From the NCBI GenBank assembly GCA_000263395.1, contig AJXE01000017.1, forward strand, positions 24,915-88,914: a DNA stretch of 64,000 nucleotides, in the 5' to 3' direction. Below, piece by piece: positions 39,941 through 49,976 of the stretch (its first letter is position 1; every line of letters starts with the position of its first letter). The DNA comes from Stutzerimonas stutzeri TS44. Lineage in GTDB: Bacteria; Pseudomonadota; Gammaproteobacteria; Pseudomonadales; Pseudomonadaceae. The notes under the pieces were generated by a model that saw only the letters and a list, made by a program, of their open reading frames with translations, did no database searches and was not told the origin of the DNA. The translations under genes were made by a program, and so were the position numbers.

Positions 39941-41728
39941 CTACGAAACCATCGCCGCCGTGCCAGCGGTCTGCACGATCTGCGCGACAGCGAGGCGATA
40001 CAGGCTGTAGCCGGCCTGCTTCTTCGCCGCGCGCTTGGCATCCGAGGCCAGCGCGGCCAGGCTGCTGGCATCCAGTCCGGGCGGATGCTCGCCCTCCAGC
40101 GGCACCACGCCGACCGACAGCGACAGCAGCGGATAGCGCTCCGGCTGGCCGGCCCGGTCCTCGGCGACGAAGCAGCCTTCGGCCAGGTGATCGGCGCGGT
40201 AGAACTGCCGCACCCGCCGCTCGAAGTGAACGAACATGCGCTCGATCCGGGTGCGCCAGTTACCGCCGCGCAGCACCAGCATGAAGTCGTCGCCGCCGAT
40301 ATGGCCGATGAACTCGCTGGCCGGATCGATCGCATCGTTGAGGCATTGCGCCAGGCACAGCAGCACCTCGTCGCCCTTGGCGTAGCCGTAGAGGTCGTTG
40401 AAAGGCTTGAAGTTGTCGACATCCACGTAGCAGATCGCCGCTTCGCTGTGCTGCTGCAACAGGCGCGACAGACTCTGCTGGATCGGCACGTTGCCCGGCA
40501 GCAGCGTCAGTGGATTGGCATGCCGGGCCTGCTGCACCTTCATTTCGGTGATCAGCTTGAGCAGGTCCATCACCCGCCCGAGACCCTGGTAGCGGCCATC
40601 CAGGGTGATGATGAAATCCTCGTCGACGCGCTGTCGCGCACGGCTGGTCAGCAGGCGGCTGACCTGCTGCAGGGACTGGCTGATCTCCACCGACAGGTAG
40701 TCGGTGCTCATCAGGCGGCTGACCGGTTTGCGCGCCAGCAGCTCGGTGGCGAACGGCTTGAGCAGCGCATCGGAAATCAGATGCCGGTGCACGATGCCGA
40801 CCGGGCGCTGCGCCTCGTCCAGCACCGCGAGGGAGCCGAGGCTCGGCTGCAGGCGGAAGTTCTCCAGCAGCTCGGCGATCTGCCGTTCGGCACCGATCGC
40901 TTGCTGCTCGATCAGCAGCGGCGCCAGCGGCGACGCGTTCTCCTGCGACTCGGCAGCCGCCGCGATCGCCGCCGGCAGCACCTCGTCGACATCGAGCAGC
41001 GGCCGCTCCTGCGGGCGTCCCAGCAGGTAGCCCTGCACCAGATCGACGCCCATTTCCGACAGCACGGCCAGCTCCTCGGGCAGCTCGATGCCCTCGGCGA
41101 TGACCTCGGCTTTCGAGGTGCGGGCGATCTTCAGGATCGATTCGACGAACTCGCGCTTGAGCCGATCCTGATGGATGCCGTCGATGAAATAGCGATCGAT
41201 CTTGACGTAATCGGGGCGCAGTTCCGACCACAGGCGCAGGCTCGAATAGCCCGCGCCGAGATCGTCCAGCGCGATCAAGAAACCCATCGCCCGGTAATGA
41301 TGCAGGGCGGCATGCAGAACGTCGAAGTCCTCGGTGGGCGTCTGCTCGGTGAGCTCGATGACCACCTGGCTGGCAGGAATGCCGTAGGTATGCAGCATAT
41401 CCAGCGTGCGCCCGGCACGGTGGTGGTGGTCGAGCAGCGAGTCCGGCGAGGCGTTGAGGAACAGCTTGCCCGGCAGCTCGCCTTCGCGGAAACGCCGGCA
41501 GGCGTTCTGTCGGAAACGCACCTCCAGCGCGTCCAGGCGCCCGGCGTGGCGGGCCGCGGCCAGCAGGTTGATCGGCGAATGCAGGGCGCTGTTGGACGGG
41601 CCGCGACTCAGGGCTTCGTAGCCCAGCACGCGACGCTCGGACAGCGACACGATGGGCTGAAACAGCGTGGTGATGTCGCCGTGGGCAAGGATGCGCTCGA
41701 GTATGCCCAGTTGCTCGGTGACGGTCAT
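39941..41728 (-). CDS. EAL-CBS-GGDEF cyclic-di-GMP signalling protein
   Basis: A 595-aa cytosolic protein: EAL domain (about 1-230), paired CBS domains (about 265-395), GGDEF domain (about 415-580). The EAL catalytic set is complete (YEALSR, LFLNAS, ELTE, DDLGAGYSS, YVKID, EGIE, QGYLLG), so phosphodiesterase activity is likely. The GGDEF signature is GGDDF, suggesting weak or no cyclase activity, perhaps GTP sensing. The CBS pair may bind adenylates. The start at 41728 (MTVTEQL) is chosen by similarity to relatives; 41782 is an alternative. Convergent with the LysR gene. Confidence 0.88.
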   Translation of the reverse strand: MTVTEQLGILERILAHGDITTLFQPIVSLSERRVLGYEALSRGPSNSALHSPINLLAAARHAGRLDALEVRFRQNACRRFREGELPGKLFLNASPDSLLDHHHRAGRTLDMLHTYGIPASQVVIELTEQTPTEDFDVLHAALHHYRAMGFLIALDDLGAGYSSLRLWSELRPDYVKIDRYFIDGIHQDRLKREFVESILKIARTSKAEVIAEGIELPEELAVLSEMGVDLVQGYLLGRPQERPLLDVDEVLPAAIAAAAESQENASPLAPLLIEQQAIGAERQIAELLENFRLQPSLGSLAVLDEAQRPVGIVHRHLISDALLKPFATELLARKPVSRLMSTDYLSVEISQSLQQVSRLLTSRARQRVDEDFIITLDGRYQGLGRVMDLLKLITEMKVQQARHANPLTLLPGNVPIQQSLSRLLQQHSEAAICYVDVDNFKPFNDLYGYAKGDEVLLCLAQCLNDAIDPASEFIGHIGGDDFMLVLRGGNWRTRIERMFVHFERRVRQFYRADHLAEGCFVAEDRAGQPERYPLLSLSVGVVPLEGEHPPGLDASSLAALASDAKRAAKKQAGYSLYRLAVAQIVQTAGTAAMVS

Positions 41729-42328
41729 GAAAGTGTCCGATGGCTTGAAAGATGCCGCGCGTGACGGCGTAGCGTATTCCATGCCTCGTACGTTGCAGCT
41801 TGATGACAAGATGGCAAATTGCGATCACAAATCAAGGCGAATGGCCATCATCGCTCACACTTCTGCCGTACCGCGGCGCCGCCGTTACCGCTCGCTGTTC
41901 CCATTCCACCCGCGGCACCGCCGGCGCGCGGAATCGGCATCGGCGTGGCGGTCGGCCGGCCTGGCGCGGGCGACCGTTCGTCGCACGCAGCGCGGCTGAC
42001 GATATCGCCACGGCGCCCGACAATCCTCACGAAAGGCGATGAATCTTCATAATCTGCCGCCACAATCGCGCCGCCATCACCCAATGGACAACGCACGGAC
42101 GGCGGACACCGTAGCGTTCGGCCGCCACGGCGCGGTACGGAACTTGCTGCGTTACCGTCGACTCGGAGTTGATGTTGCGAACCGTGACGTTCGCACAATG
42201 CTGACCGTGCATCGCAGAGGAAATGACGCCGCAACGCCTCGAAAGATCTGCCAGCCACCCGCACTGCGTGCCGGCTGGCGCATGTCGAGGGCAACGCAGC
42301 GCATTCAGAACAAGAAGAAGGCCACACG
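41729..42328. other. Gene-poor interval, nothing recognised
   Basis: About 600 bp between the EAL-GGDEF start and the small membrane ORF. It contains the promoter of the former near 41740-41830. A plus-strand frame (42039-42365) has an Arg/His-biased composition and no ribosome-binding site or recognisable domain, so I do not call a gene. Confidence 0.5.
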
Positions 42329-42424
42329 ATGTTCAAGCAGAAAAAGTTCCGGCAGGCCACACTGATCGTTATCGCCACTGCGGTGATATTGATCCTGCCC
42401 AACCTCACCCGGCTGTTCGGCTGA
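42329..42424 (+). CDS. 31-aa single-pass membrane microprotein
   Basis: A short reading frame with a basic N-terminus (MFKQKKFRQ) followed by one hydrophobic segment (ATLIVIATAVILILPNL) and a stop at 42422-42424. AAGAAGG sits about 8 nt upstream of the ATG. It ends 35 nt before the rhodanese gene and may share its transcript. Function unknown; conservation would decide whether it is real. Confidence 0.55.
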   Translation: MFKQKKFRQATLIVIATAVILILPNLTRLFG

Positions 42425-42459
42425 GGCACGCGGCGGGAGGTCAGCACGAGGATTCCGCC

Positions 42460-42816
42460 ATGCGTCTGTTACCCCTCTTTCTCACTCTTTCGCTGAGCCT
42501 TACCGCCGTGGCCGGCGAAATCGACCAGCCGGCTGCGCTCCAGGCCCTGCAGAAGCCGGACACGCTGCTGATCGACGTGCGCAGCAGCGAGGAATTCGCC
42601 GAAGGCTCGATCCCCGGCGCCATCAACATCGAGGAATCCGCGCTGGCCGGCAGCATCGCCGAGGTGGCGCCCGACAAGGACACCACCGTGGTGCTCTACT
42701 GCCGTAGCGGACGACGCTCGTCGATTGCGCAGGACGAACTGCAGGCGCTGGGCTATCGCAACGTCATCAATGGCGGCGGCTACGAGCAACTGCTACCGCA
42801 GCTGCCGATGGACTGA
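42460..42816 (+). CDS. Periplasmic rhodanese-like protein
   Basis: A 118-aa single rhodanese domain with an N-terminal signal peptide (MRLLPLFLTLSLSLTAVAG). The active-site loop CRSGRRS carries the catalytic cysteine. Such small exported rhodaneses (PspE-like) transfer sulfane sulfur or act in envelope sulfur chemistry. The start at 42460 makes the signal peptide N-terminal; the longer frame from 42223 does not. Confidence 0.87.
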   Translation: MRLLPLFLTLSLSLTAVAGEIDQPAALQALQKPDTLLIDVRSSEEFAEGSIPGAINIEESALAGSIAEVAPDKDTTVVLYCRSGRRSSIAQDELQALGYRNVINGGGYEQLLPQLPMD

Positions 42817-42954
42817 TTCGCCACGCGGCGCCCGTCCGCCGCACCCCGCCTCCCACGTCACGGGGAACTTCTCGGCGGCAGGGGCTACTGAAAACCGTAG
42901 CCCTTTGCCCGCGCGCCACCCGGCGCGCGCCGCCGTCGTGGAGGATTCGAATCA

Positions 42955-44067
42955 ATGAATTGGGACGTTCTGCTGGACGAAACCCTGTGGATCAACATCG
43001 CCATAGTCGCTGCCATCACCGTGGTCAGCTACGTGCTGCTGCGCGCCGTGCTGAAACTGGTCACCAGCCGCCTGAAGCGCCTGCTCAGCGGTTCGCGCAG
43101 CGGCTTTGCCGGGATCGCCGCACAGATGCTGGAGAACACCAGCAACCTGCTGATTCTCGCCTTCTCGCTGCTGATCGGCCTGAAGGTAGTGGAGCTGCCC
43201 GAGCGCTGGGAAGCGACCATGTCCCACGGCTGGTTCGTCGCCCTCGCGTTCCAGATCGCGCTGTGGCTGGACACCGCAGTGCGCCTGTGGATGGACAGCC
43301 TGACCCGCGACGGCAAGGCGCGCAATCCGGTAACCACCACCATCATCGGCATCATGCTGCGCATGGTGGTGTGGACGATGATGCTGCTGTCGGTGCTGGC
43401 CAACCTGGGCGTCGATATCACGGCGATGGTCGCCAGCCTCGGCGTCGGCGGCATCGCCATCGCGCTGGCGGTGCAGACGCTGCTCAGCGACATCTTCGCC
43501 TCGCTGTCGATCGGCATCGACAAGCCGTTCGAGATCGGTGATTTCGTGGTGTTCGGCGAGGTGGCCGGCACCATCGAGCACATCGGCCTGAAGACCACGC
43601 GCATCCGCAGCCTCAGCGGCGAGCAGGTGGTGTGCGCCAACGCCGACCTGCTCAAGCAGATTCTGCACAACTACAAGCGCATGAACACCCGGCGCATCGT
43701 CTTCAAGTTCGGCATTTCCTACCGCACGCCGTCGGCCAAGGTGCGCGAGGTGAGCGCACTGGTGCGGCGCATCATCGAAGGGCTGGAGGCGGTGAAATTC
43801 GACCGTGCGCACTTCCTCTCATTCGACGAAAGCCGGCTGACGTTCGAGGTCGTCTACATCATGCAGACCGCCGACTACAACAAGTACATGGACGTGCAGC
43901 AGGAGATCAACCTGGCGCTGATGGAAGAACTGCGCAAGATCGACGTGCAGTTCGCCTTCCCCACCCGCAAGGTCGAATTCATCGGCGGCAGCTTCCCGGA
44001 GCTGACCGTCGCCGGGCTCGCGGTCGGGCAGGCGGACGCCGACCCGGCGCGCGGCCAGGCCGGCTAG
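42955..44067 (+). CDS. MscS-family mechanosensitive ion channel
   Basis: A 370-aa inner-membrane channel with four predicted N-terminal helices, the pore-lining helix with the Gly/Ala pattern ASLGVGGIAIALAVQTLL, then the beta domain (FEIGDFVVFGEVAGTIEHIG) and a cytosolic C-terminal domain. It opens under membrane tension after osmotic downshift. GTGGAGG precedes the start. Convergent with acs. Confidence 0.92.
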   Translation: MNWDVLLDETLWINIAIVAAITVVSYVLLRAVLKLVTSRLKRLLSGSRSGFAGIAAQMLENTSNLLILAFSLLIGLKVVELPERWEATMSHGWFVALAFQIALWLDTAVRLWMDSLTRDGKARNPVTTTIIGIMLRMVVWTMMLLSVLANLGVDITAMVASLGVGGIAIALAVQTLLSDIFASLSIGIDKPFEIGDFVVFGEVAGTIEHIGLKTTRIRSLSGEQVVCANADLLKQILHNYKRMNTRRIVFKFGISYRTPSAKVREVSALVRRIIEGLEAVKFDRAHFLSFDESRLTFEVVYIMQTADYNKYMDVQQEINLALMEELRKIDVQFAFPTRKVEFIGGSFPELTVAGLAVGQADADPARGQAG

Positions 44068-44099
44068 CAGCTGGCGCCTGCTGCCTCAGCCGCGGTGCT

Positions 44100-46055
<1,956 letters not shown>

Positions 46056-46279
46056 GGGCATAACCTCATGTCTGTCCGGTGATGATTGCATCACTGAAGT
46101 CGTGCAACCCTGTCCTGCAGGCGAAGCCAACAACCCGAGTGGCCCACGGCATCAGCCGCAGGCCGCCAACCAGACGCCTGACGACACGTTTCACGCAGCC
46201 CGCCCACCGACCTTGCGCGGTGGCGACTGTTACAGCATAGACAGCGGATCACCGCCGCATTCCCACCCGCCCGCCACAT

Positions 46280-46712
46280 TCACACCGCAACACCCCGTCG
46301 GCACCGCCGCAAACGCACGCGGATGAAACTCAGCAGCCAGTCCTCGGACAACAACGCCGGCGCCGCGACGATCATGTTTTCCAGCTGCTGCTCGCTGCCT
46401 TGAGCGCTACGGGCTGCGCGCCGACGGTCCAGACTTGTGTGCGAATGGGCATCGACCTGACCCCCCGTACCACTGCGGTCGTGGAACAGGAAGCCATCGC
46501 CGTTACTGGAGAACACGAACGGCACGTCCAGCGCCTGCTGCATCCCCGAGCCCAGGGAGTGCTTGTTGTCCTTGGCCTCAATAACGGCAATCGGAAGGTT
46601 CGGCTGGTGATAGAGAATGTAGTCCGCTCGGCGTGACTCGCCGCGGCTGTGCAGCTTGCCGCGCACGATGATGCGCCCTTTGGTGAAGCTGACTTCCTCA
46701 CGGACCTGCTTC
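46280..46712 (-). pseudogene. Chimeric remnant: HsdR N-terminal piece joined to a NucS/DUF91-like start
   Basis: Read on the minus strand, the frame runs from [19 protein letters not shown] through the nuclease core [19 protein letters not shown] to [12 protein letters not shown]. This is the N-terminal PD-(D/E)xK region of a type I restriction R subunit, with a short internal gap after MQQAL. It then switches to [20 protein letters not shown], the typical opening of DUF91/NucS-like nucleases, and ends soon after. Helicase motifs and the second nuclease's catalytic part are absent. A broken defence-gene remnant at the edge of the accessory region. Confidence 0.65.
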
Positions 46713-46743
46713 CGAAAAACGCACGGCGGAAACAGAGGGAATC

Positions 46744-46959
46744 ATGAGCGTACTTCGAAGCCTACTGCACCTATTTCACATCCCAGGCTGGACGGCGCGG
46801 CGCAGTGTGCAGCCGGCAAAGGAGCAGGCCCGAGGTCACTTCGTCCACGGAATGGAGAGGGAACTCTATTACGTGCGCTTCGACAAACCGTACCAAGCCG
46901 ATGATCTGTCAGCGTCCCTCACCGGCCCGGATTCACTCGATAAGGCTCCCGAAACGTAA
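46744..46959 (+). CDS. Small ORF of uncertain reality
   Basis: A 71-aa frame with AGAGGGAATC before its ATG, but no recognisable domain. It lies between a pseudogene and the left att repeat. The ribosome-binding site is its only support. Confidence 0.3.
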   Translation: MSVLRSLLHLFHIPGWTARRSVQPAKEQARGHFVHGMERELYYVRFDKPYQADDLSASLTGPDSLDKAPET

Positions 46960-46984
46960 TCCTGGTGTAACCCCGCCCCAGAAA

Positions 46985-47068
46985 CGAAAAAGGCCCGCAT
47001 CGCTGCGGGCCTTGATTTCATTGGTGCGGAGACAGGAGTCGAACCTGCGACCTTCGCATTACGAAAGA
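46985..47068 (-). repeat. attL: tRNA-like 3' half plus terminator
   Basis: On the minus strand the sequence gives an anticodon-loop-like TTCGTAA, T-arm GCAGGTTCGACTCCTGT and CTCCGCACCA, i.e. the 3' half of a tRNA without a 5' half. It is followed by a hairpin (GGCCCGCA/TGCGGGCC, 46992-47011) running into a T-stretch. The 26-nt segment 47012-47037 is identical to 53971-53996. The T-arm/acceptor fit is not perfect (no discriminator base), so this is not called a tRNA gene. Confidence 0.75.
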
Positions 47069-47170
47069 TCGGCACCTGTCATCGCAAAAGCTGGAAGCCA
47101 GTAAACTCGGGGCTTCCAGCGCACCTAACATGCCGTCCAGTGTGGCTAATGCCAGACCTCGGGCGTTTTA

Positions 47171-47177
47171 GGGACAC
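47171..47177 (+). promoter_or_regulatory. Candidate integrase arm-type site (left)
   Basis: GGGACAC, the same heptamer found twice (plus GGGACA once) at 11-bp spacing inside the right end (53905-53933). Confidence 0.4.
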
Positions 47178-47181
47178 CACG

Positions 47182-47210
47182 TTGTTGCGTGTTGCGCAAC
47201 ATGCTAGGCT
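47182..47210 (+). promoter_or_regulatory. Probable higBA promoter/operator
   Basis: TTGTTG (47182-47187) and TAGGCT (47205-47210) are 17 bp apart, with the palindrome GTTGCGCAAC (47191-47200) between them. This is a typical position for HigA autorepression. The match to consensus is weak. Confidence 0.4.
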
Positions 47211-47216
47211 CAGCAA

Positions 47217-47495
47217 ATGATCAAAACGTTCCAGCACAAAGGGCTTCGCAAGCTCTTCGAAACGGGCAGCACGGCCGGCGTACAGCCAGCCCATGCCAAG
47301 CGGCTACGGATGCAACTGGCGGCCCTGGATACGGCCATGACAATAGACGACATGGATATCCCCGGCTTCCGACTGCACCCGCTCAAGGGCGAAATGCGGG
47401 GGCGCTGGTCGATCATGGTGAACGGCAACTGGCGGATGACGTTCGAGTTTCGCGACGGAAACGCTTATGTCCTGGACTATGAGGATTACCACTGA
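47217..47495 (+). CDS. higB: HigB-type mRNA interferase toxin
   Basis: A 92-aa RelE-superfamily toxin of the HigB branch: MIKTFQHKGLRKLFETG at the N-terminus and RLHPLKGEMRGRWSIMVNGNWR in the core, where the arginines and histidine are used for ribosome-dependent mRNA cleavage. Toxin-first order and a 1-nt overlap (TGATG) with higA are characteristic. Located just inside the left end of the element, consistent with an addiction function. Confidence 0.93.
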   Translation: MIKTFQHKGLRKLFETGSTAGVQPAHAKRLRMQLAALDTAMTIDDMDIPGFRLHPLKGEMRGRWSIMVNGNWRMTFEFRDGNAYVLDYEDYH

Positions 47496-47782
47496 TGAGC
47501 ATGCACAACCCTCCCCATCCCGGTGAGTTCATCACCGATATCTACCTGGAACCGAACGGCATCAGCGGCCGTGAGCTGGCGGAAAAGCTTGGCGTTGCGC
47601 CCTCGACTCTGAGCCGCGTCTTGAAGGGCACCAGTCGCGTTACGCCGGAAATGGCCCTGCGTCTGTCCATAGCGCTTGGCCGCTCGCCTGAGAGCTGGCT
47701 CGCTATGCAGGATGCCTACGATCTTTGGGTTGCCAGGCAGCATGTGGATCTGCAGCATGTTGGCAAACTGGCTTTTGCCTGA
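47495..47782 (+). CDS. higA: HigA-type antitoxin
   Basis: A 95-aa XRE-family antitoxin: HPGEFITDIYLEPNGISGRELAEKLGV begins the HTH and LSRVLKGTSRVTPEMALRL completes it. It neutralises HigB and represses the higBA promoter. Overlaps higB by 1 nt and is followed 12 nt later by an orphan antitoxin gene. Confidence 0.93.
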   Translation: MSMHNPPHPGEFITDIYLEPNGISGRELAEKLGVAPSTLSRVLKGTSRVTPEMALRLSIALGRSPESWLAMQDAYDLWVARQHVDLQHVGKLAFA

Positions 47783-47794
47783 AAGGCTTGAACA

Positions 47795-48070
47795 ATGGCA
47801 TTTGAGTTACTGGCGGATGTTGCGGCATCAACAACCGAACTGAAAAGAAACCCGATGCGTGTTATCCGCGAGGGTGGTGGCGAAACGGTGATGATCCTCC
47901 ACCAGAACAAGCCCGCCTTCTATGCTGTTCCGCCCGCGCTGTACGAAGCGATGCTCGATATGATCGACGATGCCCACTTAACCGAAGTTGTACGTGTGCG
48001 ACGCGGTGAGTTCACTTTACAACTAGATATCAACAGCGTTATCGCGCAAACACAACAACGCTTGGAATAA
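47795..48070 (+). CDS. StbD/Phd-YefM-like antitoxin, no cognate toxin adjacent
   Basis: A 91-aa protein with the Phd/StbD N-terminal DNA-binding pattern (VAASTTELKRNPMRVIREG, then VMILHQNKPAFYAVPPALYEAML). StbD-type antitoxins normally precede a RelE/StbE toxin gene. Here the next gene is an unrelated 278-aa protein, so this antitoxin is orphaned or has another partner. It follows higA at 12 nt and may be in the same operon. Confidence 0.8.
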   Translation: MAFELLADVAASTTELKRNPMRVIREGGGETVMILHQNKPAFYAVPPALYEAMLDMIDDAHLTEVVRVRRGEFTLQLDINSVIAQTQQRLE

Positions 48071-48096
48071 TTTAGCCTTTTGGGGAGAAGTCGGCA

Positions 48097-48933
48097 ATGG
48101 ATGATGTCTTTGAGCAAATGTTCAACTCATTTTTCAGTCCGGAAATCCAAGGTTGCTTATCGGTTGTTGAGTCAGTTGCCGGCTACAAACTTAGCGCGGC
48201 AGACCGCCAACCATTTCTATACTTCTATAACTATCTTACAAACCCGCAGCCAGACTTCATTACTGAATGGCGAGAAGACCCCGCATTAGAAAAGTGGTAT
48301 CACAGATTTACAAATGGGATTCTTGGCGATGTTCAAAATACATTCGCATGCGTTCTTTATCACCATGATCGCCTCGCAGCCATTGAACGCAAAGTCATGG
48401 AGGGCATTGAGCAGTATAACTACAGGCAAGCTCTTGGAAACTCTACGATTGGGCTTGGAAACACCCTAATTTGGGATTTTGAATATCAGGCTTTTATATT
48501 GGCTTTCCGGCGCTGCCTTGATTATCTGGCCAGAGCCATATCAACATATTTTAAAAACGACTTTCATTCTTTCAGAAGACTTGGCAGCTTTCTTGAAAAA
48601 CAAAACAAGCCACTGCTAACCAACCACCTAGTCGAACTACATAAAAAGTACAGTGTTGAGTTTGACTTTGTATTATCTGAAGGAAATAGAAAATCAATTC
48701 GAGACAAAATATCTCATTACGAATACGTCCCAGTTGGCTGCATCAATCTTAGCCAAAGAGGATTTATGCTTGCTGGTGGCGGGGAAGACCTTGGCATAGG
48801 CGGCAAGAACGGCTCTGCTCTCCTGTCTGAGGTCATTCAAGGGCATGTAACAAATCTTCGCGGTTGTGTTCGGGATATTATTGGCGCATATGTTGATGGG
48901 ATACGAATGGACCAACATCCCAAAAACGTCTAA
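48097..48933 (+). CDS. HEPN-like protein, candidate RNase
   Basis: A 278-aa alpha-helical protein, noticeably more AT-rich than its neighbours, which suggests a separate origin. Residues 202-207 read RDKISH, matching the HEPN R-x4-6-H active-site pattern, in a C-terminal helix context typical of Cthe_2314/HEPN folds; the fold assignment is inference. It lies directly behind an orphan StbD-like antitoxin, 26 nt away, so the pair may form a non-canonical toxin-antitoxin or defence cargo. Confidence 0.6.
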   Translation: MDDVFEQMFNSFFSPEIQGCLSVVESVAGYKLSAADRQPFLYFYNYLTNPQPDFITEWREDPALEKWYHRFTNGILGDVQNTFACVLYHHDRLAAIERKVMEGIEQYNYRQALGNSTIGLGNTLIWDFEYQAFILAFRRCLDYLARAISTYFKNDFHSFRRLGSFLEKQNKPLLTNHLVELHKKYSVEFDFVLSEGNRKSIRDKISHYEYVPVGCINLSQRGFMLAGGGEDLGIGGKNGSALLSEVIQGHVTNLRGCVRDIIGAYVDGIRMDQHPKNV

Positions 48934-49031
48934 TAAAATATTCAGCCACGCTCGCCGGACATCAAAAAGCTACACTTTTTACTATCGGCCAGCTTATCTT
49001 CTAGCGAACCATCGCCGGGCCGCTTCGGCTG

Positions 49032-49310
49032 TTATTTGCTGCCCGCGTTTTGTTCTGCCAACTTTAGATCCGCTTCGGCGTATGCCGGGCTGATCTGGCC
49101 TTTGCTGAGATCTATTTCGCCTGTTCTCAGCCACAAGCTGTACTGCTGATACGCGTGCGCGATCACGTCCAGCTCGATCGTCCGGACGTTGGCATCTGCT
49201 TTGTACCTGATGGTCTTTAGCCGTTCTTCTTTGATCCCAGTCGCCTGGGAGACGGCCTTATGCCCCAACATATGCACAAGCGCTCTAACTCTGTCTTGAG
49301 TTAGCTCCAT
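49032..49310 (-). CDS. Phage-type repressor, HTH
   Basis: A 92-aa protein whose N-terminal half (RVRALVHMLGHKAVSQATGIKEERLKTIRY) looks like a compact HTH, positioned like the Pf repressor C gene. It diverges from the element's early genes, with two palindromic operators in between. Likely maintains the integrated state. No peptidase domain is present, so induction is not by LexA-type self-cleavage. Confidence 0.65.
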   Translation of the reverse strand: MELTQDRVRALVHMLGHKAVSQATGIKEERLKTIRYKADANVRTIELDVIAHAYQQYSLWLRTGEIDLSKGQISPAYAEADLKLAEQNAGSK

Positions 49311-49328
49311 TTCTTCTAAAAACTCACT

Positions 49329-49391
49329 GTGGAATTATTCCACGACTATCGTCGCAGTGTTATAGTTCCTCTGCCAGTGGAATATTTCCAC
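49329..49391. promoter_or_regulatory. Pair of palindromic operators GTGGAATWATTCCAC
   Basis: GTGGAATTATTCCAC (49329-49343) and GTGGAATATTTCCAC (49377-49391) are two 15-bp palindromes with centres 48 bp apart, between the repressor gene and the divergent early genes. TATAGT-like -10 elements lie between them (TTATAG near 49360). Confidence 0.75.
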
Positions 49392-49447
49392 AGCTCGAAA
49401 CCCCCATTAACCACAGTTTATGAGCATTTCAGAGGCAGGGATAGGCG

Positions 49448-49729
49448 ATGAGTACACAGCATCTGGACCAACCACCTTTCGACGTGAGCTTCGATCTGGA
49501 CGGCAAGCGAGTGATCTACCTCGACTGCCGTAACGCCCTCACCTGCAGCAAGGAAACCTTTGCTGCCATGAACGGTGTTTCAGTCGACACCGTGATTGCC
49601 TGGATGCATAGCGGCACGGTGCCGAGTATCAAGATGGGCCGCCCTCGCCTCGTCAACCTCGCACAGCTCCGCGCCGATCTGGCAAAAGGCAAAACCATCT
49701 TCGCCCAGGGGGACTACACCGATGAGTAA
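49448..49729 (+). CDS. XisF-like small HTH protein (excisionase-type)
   Basis: A 93-aa protein with a MerR-like/excisionase HTH: SKETFAAMNGVSVDTVIAWM then IKMGRPRLVNLAQLRADL. It is the first early gene facing the repressor, the place where Pf phages encode the excisionase/activator XisF. It is paralogous to the next gene (shared endings such as GDYTDE versus GDYSHD) and overlaps it by 8 nt. Confidence 0.65.
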   Translation: MSTQHLDQPPFDVSFDLDGKRVIYLDCRNALTCSKETFAAMNGVSVDTVIAWMHSGTVPSIKMGRPRLVNLAQLRADLAKGKTIFAQGDYTDE

Positions 49730-49976
49730 GCCGAACGCAGACCAAACCGGCAGCAACGTAGTGCCCCTGGGCGCGGCCATCAGCAACCTGTGCAGCATCG
49801 TCACCTTCGCCTCGGCCAGCGGCATTCCGGTGGATGAAGTCGTTGAGTGGGTGGAGAACGGCACGCTCCCCAGCGTCACCTTCTCGGACTTCCGCATGGT
49901 GAACGTAGGCAAGCTGCGGGCGGACCTGCTGAGCGGCAAGGAGAGCTTCGCCGCGGGGGATTACAGCCATGACTAG
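49722..49976 (+). CDS. Second XisF-like paralogue
   Basis: An 84-aa protein with the same architecture as its upstream neighbour: FASASGIPVDEVVEWVENGTL, VNVGKLRADLLSG and GDYSHD. The ATG at 49722 overlaps the preceding gene, which excludes the longer frame from 49596. Tandem duplication of a small HTH regulator; the recognition helices differ, so the two may bind different sites. Overlaps the next gene by 8 nt. Confidence 0.6.
   Translation: MSKPNADQTGSNVVPLGAAISNLCSIVTFASASGIPVDEVVEWVENGTLPSVTFSDFRMVNVGKLRADLLSGKESFAAGDYSHD

Noticed and set aside
42039..42365. A 108-aa frame before the rhodanese gene
   Set aside because: Arg/His-rich composition with no ribosome-binding site or domain; it overlaps the better-supported 31-aa membrane ORF.
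46985..47068. A possible complete tRNA gene
   Set aside because: Only the 3' half is present: no D-arm or 5' acceptor strand can be found and the discriminator base is missing. It is kept as an att repeat.
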